DNA of 64,000 nt from Perkinsus marinus ATCC 50983 (GCF_000006405.1 NW_003206658.1:771161-835160); one strand, 5' to 3'. Positions 42,861-59,163 are shown, counted from the stretch's first letter. Numbers and translations: made by a program. Notes: generated from the letters alone by a model not told the origin.

Positions 42861-42862
42861 AG

Positions 42863-45800
42863 TCAGCCCCACGTAGCATATCCTCGCAGAGCAGAAAACA
42901 ACAAGTCGTCGATGATAATTGAAAACAGCATGACAAATGCCCAACTTACGGCGATGCCTGGCGGGGATGAGACTCCGTCATCACCCAACTCTCTGCGTCG
43001 ATCTGCCTCGGCTATTTGAGAGACATCGGCGAGTAGGACTAGGTTCAAGCTGATACCCGAGCTAGAGCGTAGCTCATGTAAAATATCGTTAGCCTCTTGG
43101 ACTCGTGTTAGAACATCGCTGTACCTAATGATGATGACGAGTGCAGTGAGGGTGGTGGAAGAGGAGGTTGAGCTACGTGTGGATGAATCGTCCACGCTGA
43201 TTGACTACTCCCATGTCATCAAGGATCTTATTGATGACCTTCACCTCTCCCATCATCTTAGCCTAGTTCACCCGTCTACCATACTCAAGCGATAGCGGCT
43301 ACCGTTTGTGTATCAGCAAGAGAGCTTTCGGCGATAATCTCATGAATATCCTCCTCCACCACCGCATCCATTACACCAGACCTAGTCTGGGTCCTGGTCT
43401 GCAGAATCGGCGAGCCTGGTATGACCTGTTCAATCCGAGTCGAGTTACCCGACACGCAAGCACCTACTAGACGGAACACAAAAGCTCTTCCGAAGATTAT
43501 CCTCTCCCCGTTCCGAAGACGATGCCGTTGATCATTGTCCGCGATAAGTCTGCCACCTACTACTAATCGACCTGTCACCAGCATGTCAATGCACCATTGA
43601 GACGACTCAACCTCACCAGTGCCGTCCTGAAGGGCTGTACGCTGAACCTCAACCACCGTGTCACCATTCAAGGTATCCACTGTCAAGATGCCTGAGACAG
43701 AACGACGGCAGCATAGGAGGCCTGGTAGTCGAGGAGATGATACAGAGCTCATCTGGTATGCCCAAGCCGATAAGCACGATATCGTTATCGGGACCACAAC
43801 CAACAGAAGTGTGGTGTCGCGGGTCAGGTCCTGAAGATATACGAGTGTGATGGGTTGAAGGTGTGGTATGACCCCCGGGGGAGTTGAGGAAGTACACTAG
43901 ACAACCTGACAGAGATGGATCGTCGCTGATATTGAGTATGTATCTGCAATAGAGTCCTTCCGGTGATAAATCTGTGTAATGTAGTCTTACGGCTCCTTGG
44001 CCTTCCTGCCAGTTACTTCGTGTATATTGTCCATATGTAGCTCTTTCAGAAGCCTACTAGAAGCACGAAGCTTGGCATCCCACTTGTCGAGCGAATCCTC
44101 GAGATAGCTGAGCCGTTATCATACTAAGTCTTGGTAGGCGATGGAGGCCACCTTTGTGCTCTTAAGTCAACCGTGGGGGAGACTGTTGAAGATACTCCCA
44201 ACGTCGCTGATTGCTCCTCAAGCATCATGGCCGACTGACGCATCTTGTATCTGAATACATGAGCTCCTCTCTTGCTGCAACCATGAATAATGGTGTCAGC
44301 TCCGTATTGGCCATCAGTGATGGACCATCACCTCCTCCGTCTCTGTTGACTAGGTGTGCTTGCCTGAGGTGTTAGATCAGGACTTGGAGACCTCCGACTC
44401 CCACTCCTGATGACAGCTTCCGGGATGACCGGCTTCGGGTCGGGAGTACGAGAACGTATAGGTATCTATTAACGAGAGCTCCCCAGGTTGCATCCTGAGG
44501 GCACTGCTCTTACTGTCTTTATCTTCTTCACACTACTTGCGAACCTTAGAGTGGACAGCGTTTCTTCCTGATCGTGTCGGGCAGGGGATACTGCTGCTAG
44601 CATACAAGTATGGCTATTCCCCGTTAGAGCATCAGTAAGGAGATATCTATCATACCAGGTATGGTGATACGATGGAGGTTCTGGCTACGTGAGCTTGCTT
44701 TGTCGAAAAGGAATGTGTGATGCCGAGCTAGCCTTAGCGATCGAGAGCTTCGATATGACTTGCCCCAGCACCTACTGCCCATTCCGATGGGTCCGTATAT
44801 TCTATTCCTACTGACAGACTTGTGTTTATTGATTGACCTTCCTTCATTCTCTGACCCACAGCGCCACTTCTCTTAGTTCTCTCGGAGCCTGCTAGGTCGA
44901 TTAGATGCACCGATGACGTCCCTGTGCACAACATAATGGCTGGACTGTCCAGTTGACAGTGTCAACAGCAGCCCTCCCCTACTGTGCTCTCGTTGGCTCG
45001 CGCTGATCCTCTTCCTCAAACGTATAGTAAACACACTATGACTCCTGCTGCTCTGACTATTCATGTTAGTCTGCGATACGACACTGTATAGGGGACATGT
45101 GCAGAAATACAACCTGGGCAGTGGCTCGTTGCTTGAGCCCTAGATTGAGGAACGACAGGCATTCGTCCAGAGAACCGCATGCTGCCTCAGTAAGGTTAGG
45201 CACCTGGGCGAAGGAGTTTGGATTGTCAGCTCGACATCATCGACTACGAAGACCCCTTTGGTAGGGTGTTGATGTATGAAGAGCTTCTTCTTCTTATTGG
45301 TGTTGTCGATGAGCTCATCAACCATTACACTTGGTGGGGGCGGGGTGTTTGGTCTTGCCTTACCAGGTGAGGGCGGCTTTAATGCGCTAGGGGACTTCAG
45401 TTCATTCAACTGAACCACACATAAACTTCCCAGTGTAGCCCATGATGTAACTGACTGATCGTCGTTGCAGTGCAATGGCGTCCGGTATCGTCTGTGGATC
45501 GAGCAAGTCTCGGAGTTGTTCATTATATATCTCCAAGAAGGATACCGTCACACACAGCTGTTTACCTTCATGCTTTTCCTCTTCCTGAGCGACTGACTGC
45601 CTGTAATGTTCAAAAGAACACATGTCCTACTTTTGCAGCGCTAAAAATATCATCTATCAGATATCGCAATACGCCAGGTGAATCTTCAGTGCCTGTACCA
45701 TGAGATATTGACCTATTTGGTATCCTAAAACGATTACCGAGGATGCTGTGAGTTTTGCCACTGCCAGTTTGACCATAGGCAAAGAGGCAATTGTTGAAGC

Positions 45801-46139
45801 CGTTGAGAACAGAGTCTCTAATAGGCTTCCCAATGCTAGCGTAGAGTTCGTCCTGAGCCAGCACGTTGTGGCCGGCTTCCTACTAGGAAGTAAGTCACCT
45901 GGGTGATGCTTGGTGGGAATGAACTGTCGTAAGTGAAGCATTTCGGTTCGACTTTCGGCGGTCCTACTAACTGGTCTGTTTCAACATCAATGGCAACGGT
46001 ACTGCCATCAGTTGTAACCTAAAGCTACAGTGACCAACGTCTCTGTAGTAGGGATTCTCCTTGCAATGATAGGCATGTCCGCCTCCCTTGGCATGATAAG
46101 AGGCCGTATCCTCACAGCTACTTTGATTGCTGTCGACAT
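42863..46139 (-). CDS. Kinesin-3-like motor with FHA domain, multi-exon
   Basis: Starts at ATG 46139 with [14 protein letters not shown], the usual motor N-terminus. Exons then give the P-loop [13 protein letters not shown] (about 45760), [17 protein letters not shown] (switch I) and [17 protein letters not shown] with [10 protein letters not shown] (switch II). The motor is followed by an FHA-like domain ([17 protein letters not shown], then [20 protein letters not shown]). A further stretch at 43110-42960 reads [14 protein letters not shown] and resembles the KIF1 region after the FHA. Motor plus FHA defines the KIF1/Unc104 group, plus-end motors for vesicles, with microtubules as track. 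Several short introns; the 3' end is not defined and no PH domain was seen. Confidence 0.8.
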
Positions 46140-46361
46140 AGCAACAACTTCGAAAAGAGCCTGAATCTTGATCTGAGGATGTTGCTATCGCACATCTTTG
46201 ATAATTTCGTGGCGCAGTGACGAAACTTGTGCCTGCGTTCACCACCATCACTTTAGCAAAATGCTGCTCAGAACTTTGGTGAACGCTTTCGCTCTATTGT
46301 GTTCGTATTCTGTCATCATACGATATCGGATATGATTAACAGGGTGTTTGTGGTTGCATCA

Positions 46362-46895
46362 ATGCTCATCCGTTTAGCCTCCTCGGCCGTCCCTAGAAGG
46401 GGTATTCAAGTGAGAAGGCTCGGTAAGTGGCACTCTATCGGTATCGTACAATACTGAGCTCACTTCAGGCAATGCTGCTCGAGGACCACCGCTGTATGAC
46501 CTCCCCGGCAACTTTCGATATGCGAAGGAGTTTTTTACGAAGCCAGCCATAAGCTATGGGGAGTTCCACCAACAATGCACCTCGCTAAGGTTTTCACTAT
46601 TCTCTTGTACTCTCTGTTCATCATTCTTCCTCTCAGATTATTCGTCTGTGCTGGCACTGTTGGGTACATGTTATTCTCCTTCACCATGTGGCCATGCAGA
46701 TCATCATATTGGAAGAATTGGGCGGTGTGGAAGGTCCCCGGTAACATCATGCATCATTTCAGCAAACGTAGTGGCAGCATATTCCTCGATGAGCCTCTCA
46801 AGAGGACCATTGATGTTCCAAAGACCTACGCTCACCTAATCGCCACTAGAAGGCTTCCTGGGGAGGGCCTCGAAGAGGAAGAGGGTGAAGACTGA
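46362..46895 (+). CDS. Small mitochondrial-type single-pass protein, three exons
   Basis: Exon 1 is 46362-46422, intron 46423-46468 (46 nt), exon 2 46469-46589, intron 46590-46636 (47 nt), exon 3 46637-46895. Both introns are GT-AG and preserve frame, giving 146 residues. The N-terminus MLIRLASSAVPRRGIQVRRL is basic and Ser/Ala-rich like a mitochondrial presequence. One hydrophobic helix follows (LFVCAGTVGYMLFSFTMW), then a conserved-looking basic/aromatic tail ending in an acidic cluster. It could be a lineage-specific respiratory-chain or ATP-synthase subunit, but that is a guess from architecture only. Confidence 0.65.
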
Positions 46896-46964
46896 ATACA
46901 TGGTGTCTTCGATACATATTTTCTTTTTTGCTAGGGTCTAGTATTGCGTCGGTAGTTCTCTTTT

Positions 46965-47144
46965 ATGCTGCTTTATCTCTCCAATCTTCATTCGATACAC
47001 GATGATACTCAATTCTCGACGAAACTGAATAACTATTTCGAAAATTCAGCCGAACGTCACAGTCCCATCAATTGGCACATCGATTTCTCGGAGGATGATG
47101 ATGATGTTGGACGCATGACGACTTGGAAAGTAGTCATGGAGTGA
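46965..47144 (+). CDS. Short acidic ORF or 3' exon, unrecognised
   Basis: A 59-residue frame from ATG 46965 to TGA (47142-47144): it starts MLLYLSNLHSIHDDTQFS and includes INWHIDFSEDDDDVGRM. The composition looks protein-like. It may be an exon of a longer plus-strand gene. No family recognised. Confidence 0.25.
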   Translation: MLLYLSNLHSIHDDTQFSTKLNNYFENSAERHSPINWHIDFSEDDDDVGRMTTWKVVME

Positions 47145-47721
47145 TTGTCCGTTAGATTTGGGACTGTCAAGTGCAGAGGAGTTGAGTCACCACTGTGTGG
47201 TACTCCTCCTCCTCCTCGACCTATAGTTATATACATAGGGACCGGGCTTGTGAATGAGACGATAATAGCTGTTTGCTTGGTCGTAACCCTGCCTCAAGGC
47301 AGACAGAGCATGCTGCTGACCATCAGGTCAGATTACAGAGTCCAAGGGCAAACACTCCATAAGACAAATACTTCCCATGACGGGGAATCCGTTTTCTTCA
47401 ATTATCCTGTGTCCACTTATTAAACCCTTAGGGCATTCCACGAGGAAGCCTCTGATGGTTCTCCCTGCCTCGATCATCTCACATGCCCAACACATGAGCT
47501 TGCTCGATGGCGCAGTAGAGACACGTACACGACGCCAGAACAGTGATGATGATCATGACTCGCATTTCGTCCACGCAGAGGATGCGAATCAGACAGGTCT
47601 CCGACTGTCCTCGGCCATCATCGATCTTCTGACCGTAATTCTACTTTATGGCAACACAAGCATCACAGGAGCCGTGAAAACATGCATGATAATAAGTAAT
47701 AATTATGAAAGGGATAGAGCA
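47145..47721. other. Spacer before MCM7
   Basis: Two overlapping plus-strand frames (47145-47423, 47377-47730) lack recognisable features. No gene is claimed. Confidence 0.35.
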
Positions 47722-51352
<3,631 letters not shown>

Positions 51353-51418
51353 TTTGTCTGGTTACAGTGCACAGGGGATTGACAACAATACCATTAACGC
51401 AACAATTGAGGAGAGGTA

Positions 51419-52453
51419 TCATATTCGGACTTCCTTTTTACCTTTCCGGAAGAATCCATCGAGTAACACATCCCCTGTGGGATAGAACCACTCAATGCTA
51501 CTACCACATAGATGTACAAAACCATAATACGGATAACATCTGGCCATACCATTCCTCTTACCCCAATCATACATCTTCGCCCTCCTTCGAGCTGTATACC
51601 CATACACGAGCATCTTCGTCGTGGGTGGTTCTTTATCATCTGAGGGGTCTTCACCATTGTCGGAATCAAAACCCTCCTCGTCTCCTTCATCATCATCATC
51701 GATAGGGGATGGGGAAGCATTGGTAGTAGACCTTGGAGTGTTGTTTGAGCTCGCCACCGATATAGCACTATGCCACACAGTAGAAGCCTTCACTGAGGAT
51801 GCTGGTGAGGATGGTGGTTGCTTCTTTACTTTACCAGTACCAACCTTCGAATGTAATATGACAGGAGTGGCCTCCTTCTCCTAAAAAAGACTCTACCATG
51901 ATGATGATGATGATATGGTGTATGAATTCTACCTTCATAACATCAGCATTGACCATAGTATACTTCTGGAGTACTGGGTTGGATAAAGGTGCAATGATTG
52001 CCTCATCAAAGTCATCAAAACAGTCATCACCAAGATCCCCATCTGGGTCTACTATAGCATCCTAACACATAGTCTGATGACTCACTACTAACAGCAGTAC
52101 TCAGTACTTACCATAACCCTAGAAGAAAGCCTAGGCCTCTTTAGGTTATACCTCCTAGTAGCCTTCTTAGGTGGTGCACAAGAGCATCTCTCAAGAGTGC
52201 TCAAGTATCCCAACGCATACCGATTCTCTTCCCGCAAATCCTTTATCTCGGCACGCCATCTAATGAACATACAATAGGAAATACCCGAGGAGTGGTACTA
52301 GTACTTGTGAACAAGTTCTGGACCACATTCGAGGTTCCTGATCAATCTCATGGCTACACTGTCCACTACTCTATCTGATAATACCTGACCATCCAGTACC
52401 AGCCTCCCTGCTGGGTTTGATGACGACACTGATGGCTGATGACATGATGACAT
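51419..52453 (-). CDS. Unrecognised acidic, basic-block protein, multi-exon
   Basis: ATG at 52453 gives MSSCHQPSVSSSNPAGRLVL, then LIRNLECGPELVHK. A short intron keeps frame into WRAEIKDLREENRYALGYLS and CAPPKKATRRYNLKRPRLS. Later exons read GDLGDDCFDDFDEAIIAPLS and a Ser-rich, Asp/Glu-rich linker (SPIDDDDEGDEEGFDSDN), followed by TARRRAKMYDWGKRNGMARC and a hydrophobic/aromatic segment. The mix of acidic linker and KKATRRYNLKRPR suggests a nuclear protein. No family recognised. It lies directly upstream of MCM7 on the same strand (start of MCM7 at 51352). Confidence 0.45.
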
Positions 52454-52954
52454 AATGACGCCTCTAGCAGTTAGTGCAACACTCGAATACTATTGAGGAT
52501 CGTACTAAACTCGACAGGAGAGTAACTCAAGGATGCCCCTAAATGATGGCTACCATGAAAAACAGCACACGAGAAAGAGCAGAAAAAAGTGCGATGTGCT
52601 GTAATAGTAGTTTGACGTACAGAACAGCAGAAGTGCGGTTTTCTACAACTAAAAGTCGCAGGTGACTATTACAGCACCAAAAAAAATCGCACTGTCAAAA
52701 TAGCGGTTACGCTCTTATTCACAAAAAATGTGTTACTATGAAATCGCAGATGCTGTTTTGCATAAAATTTGTATGTGATTATGTATTTCGAGTGCTCTTT
52801 TATCCGTTGCCCTTTTCATACATAACAGCAATCGCGATAAGTAACGTGGCGTTTTAAACGTTTGACGGCGGAGCGAAGTCGTCACTCAAATTGTTTTTCA
52901 GTACTCGCCGTAGCATTGTTGCGTCGACGTTTGCTTGTCTTCCAATGGGAATTT

Positions 52955-53195
52955 TTTTCATGTCTAGTTTACGTTACTTGGTTCCTATGCCTGAACCAAT
53001 CTGCTGTCATATTTGCAATCGCGGGAGCGACTTTGGGGCGATGGCCGATTGTGACTCGTGTCGTGTGGTATGAGAATCCATATTGCAGGGTGTGCCGATG
53101 AGGCTGTGGATTTTACGTCATCACAGCGTTATGTATGCCATCGTTGTCATCGAGGAAATAGTACAGTTATTGAGTACTTGATTGAATCAAGTTGA
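52955..53195 (+). pseudogene. PHD-like zinc finger split by a frameshift
   Basis: One frame gives CCHICNRGSDFGAMADCDSC-RVV and then stops. The +1-shifted frame continues RIHIAGCADEAVDF and YVCHRCHRGNSTVIEYL. Taken together the spacing is Cx2C, Cx2C, HxxxC, Cx2C, as in PHD fingers. The break falls between the second Cys pair and the His. Such fingers read histone tails and also occur in some transposon proteins. Here it is judged inactive, or spliced in a way I cannot see. Confidence 0.4.
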
Positions 53196-53728
53196 TTCCC
53201 GCGTTTCGAAAACCTAAAATCAAGTGTATATCGAATGGAACAGAGTCAGCGCGCCTCATGAATGTAAGTATATATTGCTAAGTAACGTTGGCTGTTACTT
53301 GTTATTTGTTTGGTAAAGTTTCACCTCAAATTGGATTGTTAGGAAAAATTTGTTAGGATCTCATATCACCTTTCAAGCCGAAACCTTCTCGGGGTGCCAT
53401 CGAGCAGTTGTGGAACAATACAGGGCAACAACAAACGTCGGTGGGAATGGTGAAGTAGTGACTAGAGCAATTTATCTCCTTGTATTCTGAAATTTATCAG
53501 TTACGTTAAGCGGACTTTCGGCATGTTTGAGGGAGAGGTGGTGGAAGTTGGCGACTTCGCCGGTTATGATTTGATGAGATTCATGAACTCGCGGGTCTCG
53601 GAGGCTAGGACTAAAGTGCGACTTGCTGCGACGAGTTCGGGCGGTTGAGCTGCTCAACTTGAGCGATTGTGAGGTATCCTCAGGTGGTCAGGAACGATAT
53701 TAATGCGCTGTTGAAGTGAAAGCTGGGC

Positions 53729-54325
53729 TTGAGCAAAGGTGACTTGCAAGCTGGAGGGCGTCTGGCCTCTTGGAGACACGAGCCTCTTATGTGGTTAACG
53801 TTGGAATCACACTTTCAAATTGACTCGTCTTCTGCTTTGGTCACATTGGAGGCCGTTAAAAACAGAGTTGCAGGGATAGTGGAGGGAGCAGTCCAAAGCC
53901 TTTGGGGTGTTCATTACAGTGCTCAGGGAGTTTGGGAAAAACTGCGGTCAAAACTAATCAATGTTGTAGACTCTAGTTTTCATCTTAGCTCACCAAGGAA
54001 GGAAGACTTATTGGGTCGTTTGCAAGGCGAGGTGACGGGGTACCCTGGCGACTTCGATTTCGTCACGGTTACGGTTCCCAAGTTCGTATTTGCTCTCGGT
54101 AAAGACTATTCCGAGAGAGTTGTTGAAAAAGTAATTAAGTGTGAACATGGTTCATTGGAGTTGAATGCCGCCTTCGAATTCGGGGGCGAACAAGTTCCCA
54201 TCGGCAATACTGACATTTATGGTTGTATTGGGACTGCTATCTACAAGTGGACTGCTGAATTACCTACTATAAAATGTATTTCGTGCATGGAAGATGTGGA
54301 ACAAGTTGAAAAACTCAAGACCTGA
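53729..54325 (+). CDS. Unrecognised 198-residue protein within the 3-kb element
   Basis: The frame starts MSKGDLQAGGRLASWRHEPL and ends CISCMEDVEQVEKLKT. The composition is ordinary for a soluble protein, and one C-x2-C pair lies near the C-terminus. The frame is uninterrupted, unlike the flanking finger. I recognise no catalytic motif. An element-encoded accessory or transposase fragment is possible. Confidence 0.4.
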   Translation: MSKGDLQAGGRLASWRHEPLMWLTLESHFQIDSSSALVTLEAVKNRVAGIVEGAVQSLWGVHYSAQGVWEKLRSKLINVVDSSFHLSSPRKEDLLGRLQGEVTGYPGDFDFVTVTVPKFVFALGKDYSERVVEKVIKCEHGSLELNAAFEFGGEQVPIGNTDIYGCIGTAIYKWTAELPTIKCISCMEDVEQVEKLKT

Positions 54326-55840
54326 AGGAGATGACGTGTCATGAGTTGTCGGTTACATCGACTCAGTCTACATGAAGTTGGACGGGCCCTTTCCTCCAGC
54401 GGAGTGGTGTTCGATTCCTTCAGATGACGTCTATGCTCAAAGGACGACTAACCCGTTGGAAGGGTTACACAGGTAGTGATTACGACTGAATCAGTGAGCC
54501 TGTGACACTCTCTGATTGTACAGGGTTCTCTCACGGTCAGATATCTAAATGAAGTCGTATCGAAAAGGAATCCCAAAATTGTGGTCTTTATCAAGGCATT
54601 GAAGAACGTGCTGATCCGTTCAAATGCGGAACTTAATTCGATCGACCTGGGGTAAACGGCGCCGGCTTCAGCAAGCAACGAGAGAGCGTTTCATCTTCTA
54701 CCAGTCTTGGAAGGCTGGGCACCTACCTGATGAAGATTTCTTAGACAAGATGTCGGAGTTATGCGGAGTGAAGGAGGAGCATTAAGTTTATTCATGTTGA
54801 ACGTACAGTAGAAATAAAGTTTCTGAGCATGATACTGAACCGCAATCATGATTTCTCATCTTTACCTCTCGAGCCATTGTTGTTGCGTGAACACAGTACG
54901 TGTAGAACATCTATGTAATATCAACAAAAGCATAGCGGAACACGCGCAGCAGGGAATTTCCATAGCAGATGTGAGAGATAGATGAAAACCATGCGTATGT
55001 GCGTGGCACGCACATAACAGGAAAACCACACAACGGACACATTTCGCATATAATAGGACTGAAAGAAATGAAGAGTTGCGTAAGTACGGAAATCGTGAGA
55101 GAATCGTCCGGGTGATTGCAGATGAAACCTCGCCCAGTGAGGAAATCGTACTGCCCGTAGCGGAAGAACGATCCCAGAATGTAGTACTTTTCGGTAAGAT
55201 AATCTCTCTTACCCACCGATATTTAAAAAAAAATACGAGGCAGAAGATAGAAATGAGCAGAGAAAGTGGCAGAGAGGCGTGTGCCATAATGTATTTCTGT
55301 CGAAAGGAAAATTGAAAAAGAGGAAGTTCTAAAAAAAAACTGAAATGCATTTCTGGCTAACAGAAATGAGCGTTTCAGCAGATGTGCGATTTCGCATAAT
55401 GTCGTAGCGCTTATGTAAATCAGAGTGCTATTATGTGTAATAACAGTGCGATTTTGTAAATAGCTGGCGCTGTTTTGTCGTTTAGAAAACAGCAGACACA
55501 TAAGAGCATGTGCGGTCCTTACGGGCCAAAATAGAAAACAGCACTCCGCTGTTGTGCTGTTGTGCTGTTTTGTATTGTACCGTAAATGATACTGTGATGA
55601 GCCAGGTTCGATCCCGGCAATACACATGTTTGAAACTAGTAACAGCAGCCACGACACATAGACCCTCCATATATCTTCCTCACCACCACAGGTAACGATT
55701 AACCCGTAGGGATCAGCAATCGCCTTTTCTTTATCTTAGCATCAGTCATTAAGACTCTTTATCAGAGTAATTAGATCCTCATTAAGGCTATCATCCCGAG
55801 ACGATATGATCGATAGATCATGTACAGGAGCATCTCTAAT
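54326..55840. other. Right part of the 3-kb element and flank
   Basis: Only shadow frames. A tRNA-T-arm-like word (GGTTCGATCCC) occurs at about 55604, just outside the A/T-rich terminal region. Confidence 0.4.
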
Positions 55841-56051
55841 GCTTACGATAACTGTTCTTGTCCCTCAAGAGGGCAGTCCTCAAATGGTTGGGAGGCAGAA
55901 GCAGCAGTGATATTAATACTCCTCCTACTACTACAGTAGGTTGCCTCAGCTGTACTCGAGGAATAATACTTCTCTCCCCTTGCAGTAAAAATGATGTCTG
56001 GTGTGAATCTCTGCCAGAGTAGATGTATCAAGGAGCAGTCTGGCGGCGACA

Positions 56052-56601
56052 ATGAGTCATTTTTCAGCGATGATACTACGACTGTTACTCCAAGTGTCTA
56101 ATAATCCTCTCAAACACCATGGAAAGGCAGATTACCTCAATCTAGTTGGTGATGCCTTAAAAGCCAATTCTCAACAACTTGCGGGCATGAAACGAGGTGA
56201 AAGAACAGTCGGTCATGGTGTTTATAACTTGATGGAAATGGTTATACTTCCATTGAGAAAGATCACTGATGTCCATTGATCAATAAGCAGTGGATGCATC
56301 TACATTTCTATAATACTAACGAGTCCTGTCTAGTACCACCTACTAGGGAGCCACGATGAAAGCATTCTATGAATTCGTCATGGAAAAATGGGATAATGTC
56401 TGCCAAGAACTTTTCCAATTGGTCCTCAAAGATTCTCCAGACTCAGTTGCATGCCAATACGGTAAAATCGGTTACAACATTTATGCGCTGGATTCAGCAG
56501 CCCTTCTACCAATAATGCTTTTGCCGCCGCCATCAGTACTTGGACTTCAAGTTGCTTTACAGATGTGCATGCGTGCAGCCATACAGTGCATCCATATTTA
56601 A
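56052..56601 (+). CDS. Unrecognised two-exon (or longer) protein
   Basis: The first stretch (56052-56279) reads SNNPLKHHGKADYLNLVGDA, then LKANSQQLAGMKRGERTVG. The second (56356-56601) reads MKAFYEFVMEKWDNVCQELF, then ALDSAALLPIMLLPPPSVLG, ending at 56601. Both look helical. Intron boundaries between them are unclear (about 56277-56355). Upstream coding near 55850-56050 may belong to the same gene. No family recognised. Confidence 0.3.
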
Positions 56602-57252
56602 CATGCAATGTGATAATCCACACGCAATAGTAATACAATCGTATTTGTACGATGACCACGTTGACTTAATAGCAGTGTAGGCTGAAGAGGATCCGACTCA
56701 TTAGACAGGTCTTCAGGCTGAGGCGGCCGTACATAGGAGTTGATCCATACTTGCCTGCATATCCAAGTAGGAAGGGTCTCCTCCATATGACTGATGTAAC
56801 ACAAGTATATTAAAGTGTGAGAACCAGAGTCGGTAACATGCTGTTTATTACTACATATCATCTAACAACACCATGCAGGATTACTTTTTCTTAACACAAC
56901 TAGATGATCCCTGCCAACCATCCACGATTGCCGAATACTATGAGTGTCGGCAGTAGTACCATCATCAGAAGAAGACATCACCGGGGGGAACATCTATACT
57001 ATCAAAAAAATATTAAGACATGTATGAGGATGAAAGCATCATCACTGCTGTTGAGAGCAAATAATTGCCCAGCATCAGACTGTTGTTATACACATTAGCA
57101 ACATCTATCTTATTGTTGAGTACAGGAGCTATTCGGGTAGCTATTGTTAACAGGGATGGACACGTCATACGATGGAGATACATCTGTTGAGGAAGATGAG
57201 GACAGTCCTGGTGGGATATTCTGAGAATTAACACCATCATTACGACCAAGGG

Positions 57253-58797
57253 TTATATTACTGGAGTAGGGGGATCATGATGATCTCCGTCAGCATATGT
57301 CGTAGTTGTAGCATAGAATGCTGTTAATGCGGTGAGAAGTGGATTCATGATAGAAGCAGCAGGGCCATCGACTAGGCCTAATACCAGGTTACTCTTCAGG
57401 CCACCATACCAAGCAACTACCTTCATTCTTGTTAGTCTGTGTGGCGTCACCAGTCGTACCAAGGATTGAGAGGGCTTGCAGTAGTAGTAGAATTCCATCA
57501 CTCGACTTGGCAAAATCACGTATCTTATCGATGCTTATTCTCCTCCTATAAGTATCATACCATTAAGACACACTTGAATGGCTATCTCCATTGCTCTTAG
57601 TGCTGGCTCCTCTGAAGTAGTATCACTATTTCGAACAAGCATTGGACTTGAACAACTAGCTGGGGTAGTAGAAGTAGTGGCTGTTGAGGTTGCCGTCTGA
57701 CGTGATGGCCGGACGGTGGCCGCAGCAGTGAAGCCTGACAGATGCATGAACCACAATCCTGTTGCTAGTGGTGATCATACACCTAGACCCACTATGATAA
57801 TAATCATTAGCGTAATCATCATAATAGTTCAACATTCCGGCGTCCTGAGCACTACCTAAACCTGGAAAGGTATTTAATCACTGTTCAGCTGTTCAGTACC
57901 CACCTCGAGGGTTCGTTGCTGGTGTAGGATATGGAGGCTCCAATCTAGATTCGCCATCATTAACCTGGTTAAGCTATTGGAGGATAACAGTGATGGGATG
58001 GGTATAACCATAGTTGGATGATGATTATGATGACAGTCAACATGATCATATTGATAATATCCAGCAAAATCATCATGATCATCATCATATTCACTATACT
58101 CATGTGCACTACCAGCACCCGTATAGGGTACAGTATAATAAGAGTAGCCCGTATCATGTCGATCTCTACTGTACTACCAATGGCAACATCATTTATGTGT
58201 AGCGATAAGCAACTACTCACTGGGTAATCCTGTGGCTTTGGTGGCCTATACTTCAACTCCTGTGGGGTGTGAACGTAGAAGCACTGCCCTTTACGTGCAA
58301 ACTCACAATTAGGACCATACCGACAGAACCTCGAACAACCAAGTTGAAAAGAAGTGGTTGACAATTCTGCCCTTGAGATGCTACTTAGTCTTCAACAACC
58401 TTTGATGTCTACTAACTTCGATCTCATCATGTCTGATTGCCAGAGGGATATACCTTGGGGGCTCAGTGGCGGCATCAATGATGGGGCTACTGTAGGAGAA
58501 GAACAGGAATAGCAGCAATAGGATAGGTCGCAGGAGCAGTCCTATCATTATCACCTTGCAATGGGCCCATTACCGGGAACGATATTTTCCAACAATTGCC
58601 CATCGGCGGGAGAGTCCTCAGCCTCTTTGCGACTACTCCCCACTAGGATTGGAATAATAGACAGATCATCATGGCTTAACATACTAATACTCACCACTCC
58701 CAGCTCCTGGGTTATTGACTATTTCGCGTAAATGATCATCGTTGTAGAGGGATATACCATCCATGTTATTGGGAGTAGTAGGGCCATCCTTCATAAT
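57253..58797 (-). CDS. CCCH zinc-finger protein, multi-exon
   Basis: Exon 1 starts near 58796 (MKDGPTTPNNMDGISLYNDD, then HLREIVNNPG). Further pieces are SRKEAEDSPADGQLLENIV and EPPRYIPLAIRHDEIEVSRH. The finger exon (58364-58220) reads CSRFCRYGPNCEFARKGQCF followed by YVHTPQELKYRPPKP. Cys-x4-5-Cys-x8-Cys-x3-His-like spacing is consistent with an RNA-binding CCCH finger. Downstream frames (57756-57535, rich in Thr/Ser; 57519-57253) may be 3' exons. CCCH proteins usually bind AU-rich or other mRNA elements; no closer assignment is possible. It lies 3' of ataxin-2 on the same strand. Confidence 0.45.
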
Positions 58798-59163
58798 GAT
58801 AATGAAGAATAGTAATACTACTCGGAATCAAGATTGACTAACACTGATGACCTTGAAATTGAGGGAAGGACATATTATCTCAGTAGTGGCTTATTAATAA
58901 AAAGTGGTAGTAGTAGTAGTAATGCCGCCATCACATAGAATGGCCCCATGAGCCCTACCAATAACAACAGCATCAGCAGCAGCAGGACTGATGACCACTT
59001 GCTCAGAATTGGATACAGAGTAGTGAGTGAGTAGCGGAGGTTACAACACTTAGATGCTAGTAGTAATAGTAGGCACCTTTGAGTATAGATGACCAGGATT
59101 GATGTCCTACTTAACTGATGGTTAAGAATTGTACAGGGTCATAATAACAAAACAATGATACCA
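58798..59163. other. Spacer with TAG/TAC trinucleotide runs
   Basis: Short simple-sequence tracts (AGTAGTAGTAG near 58910). No gene. Confidence 0.5.

Larger units (their letters stand above)
52558..55580. mobile_element. Probable 3-kb DNA element with A/T-rich subterminal repeats
   Basis: Both ends consist of A/T-rich sequence dense in two short words (AACAGC/GCTGTT and TCGCACT/AGTGCGA), in opposite orientation at the two ends. The left end begins AAAACAGCACACG and the right end, read inward, begins AAAACAGCACAACAGC. The inside carries a broken PHD-like finger (52950-53195) and a 198-residue frame (53729-54325). I could not establish exact terminal repeats or a target duplication, so the limits are approximate. 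Confidence 0.4.

Noticed and set aside
55600-55625. GGTTCGATCCCGGC as a tRNA
   Set aside because: Only the B-box word is present; the T stem mispairs and there is no A box or acceptor.
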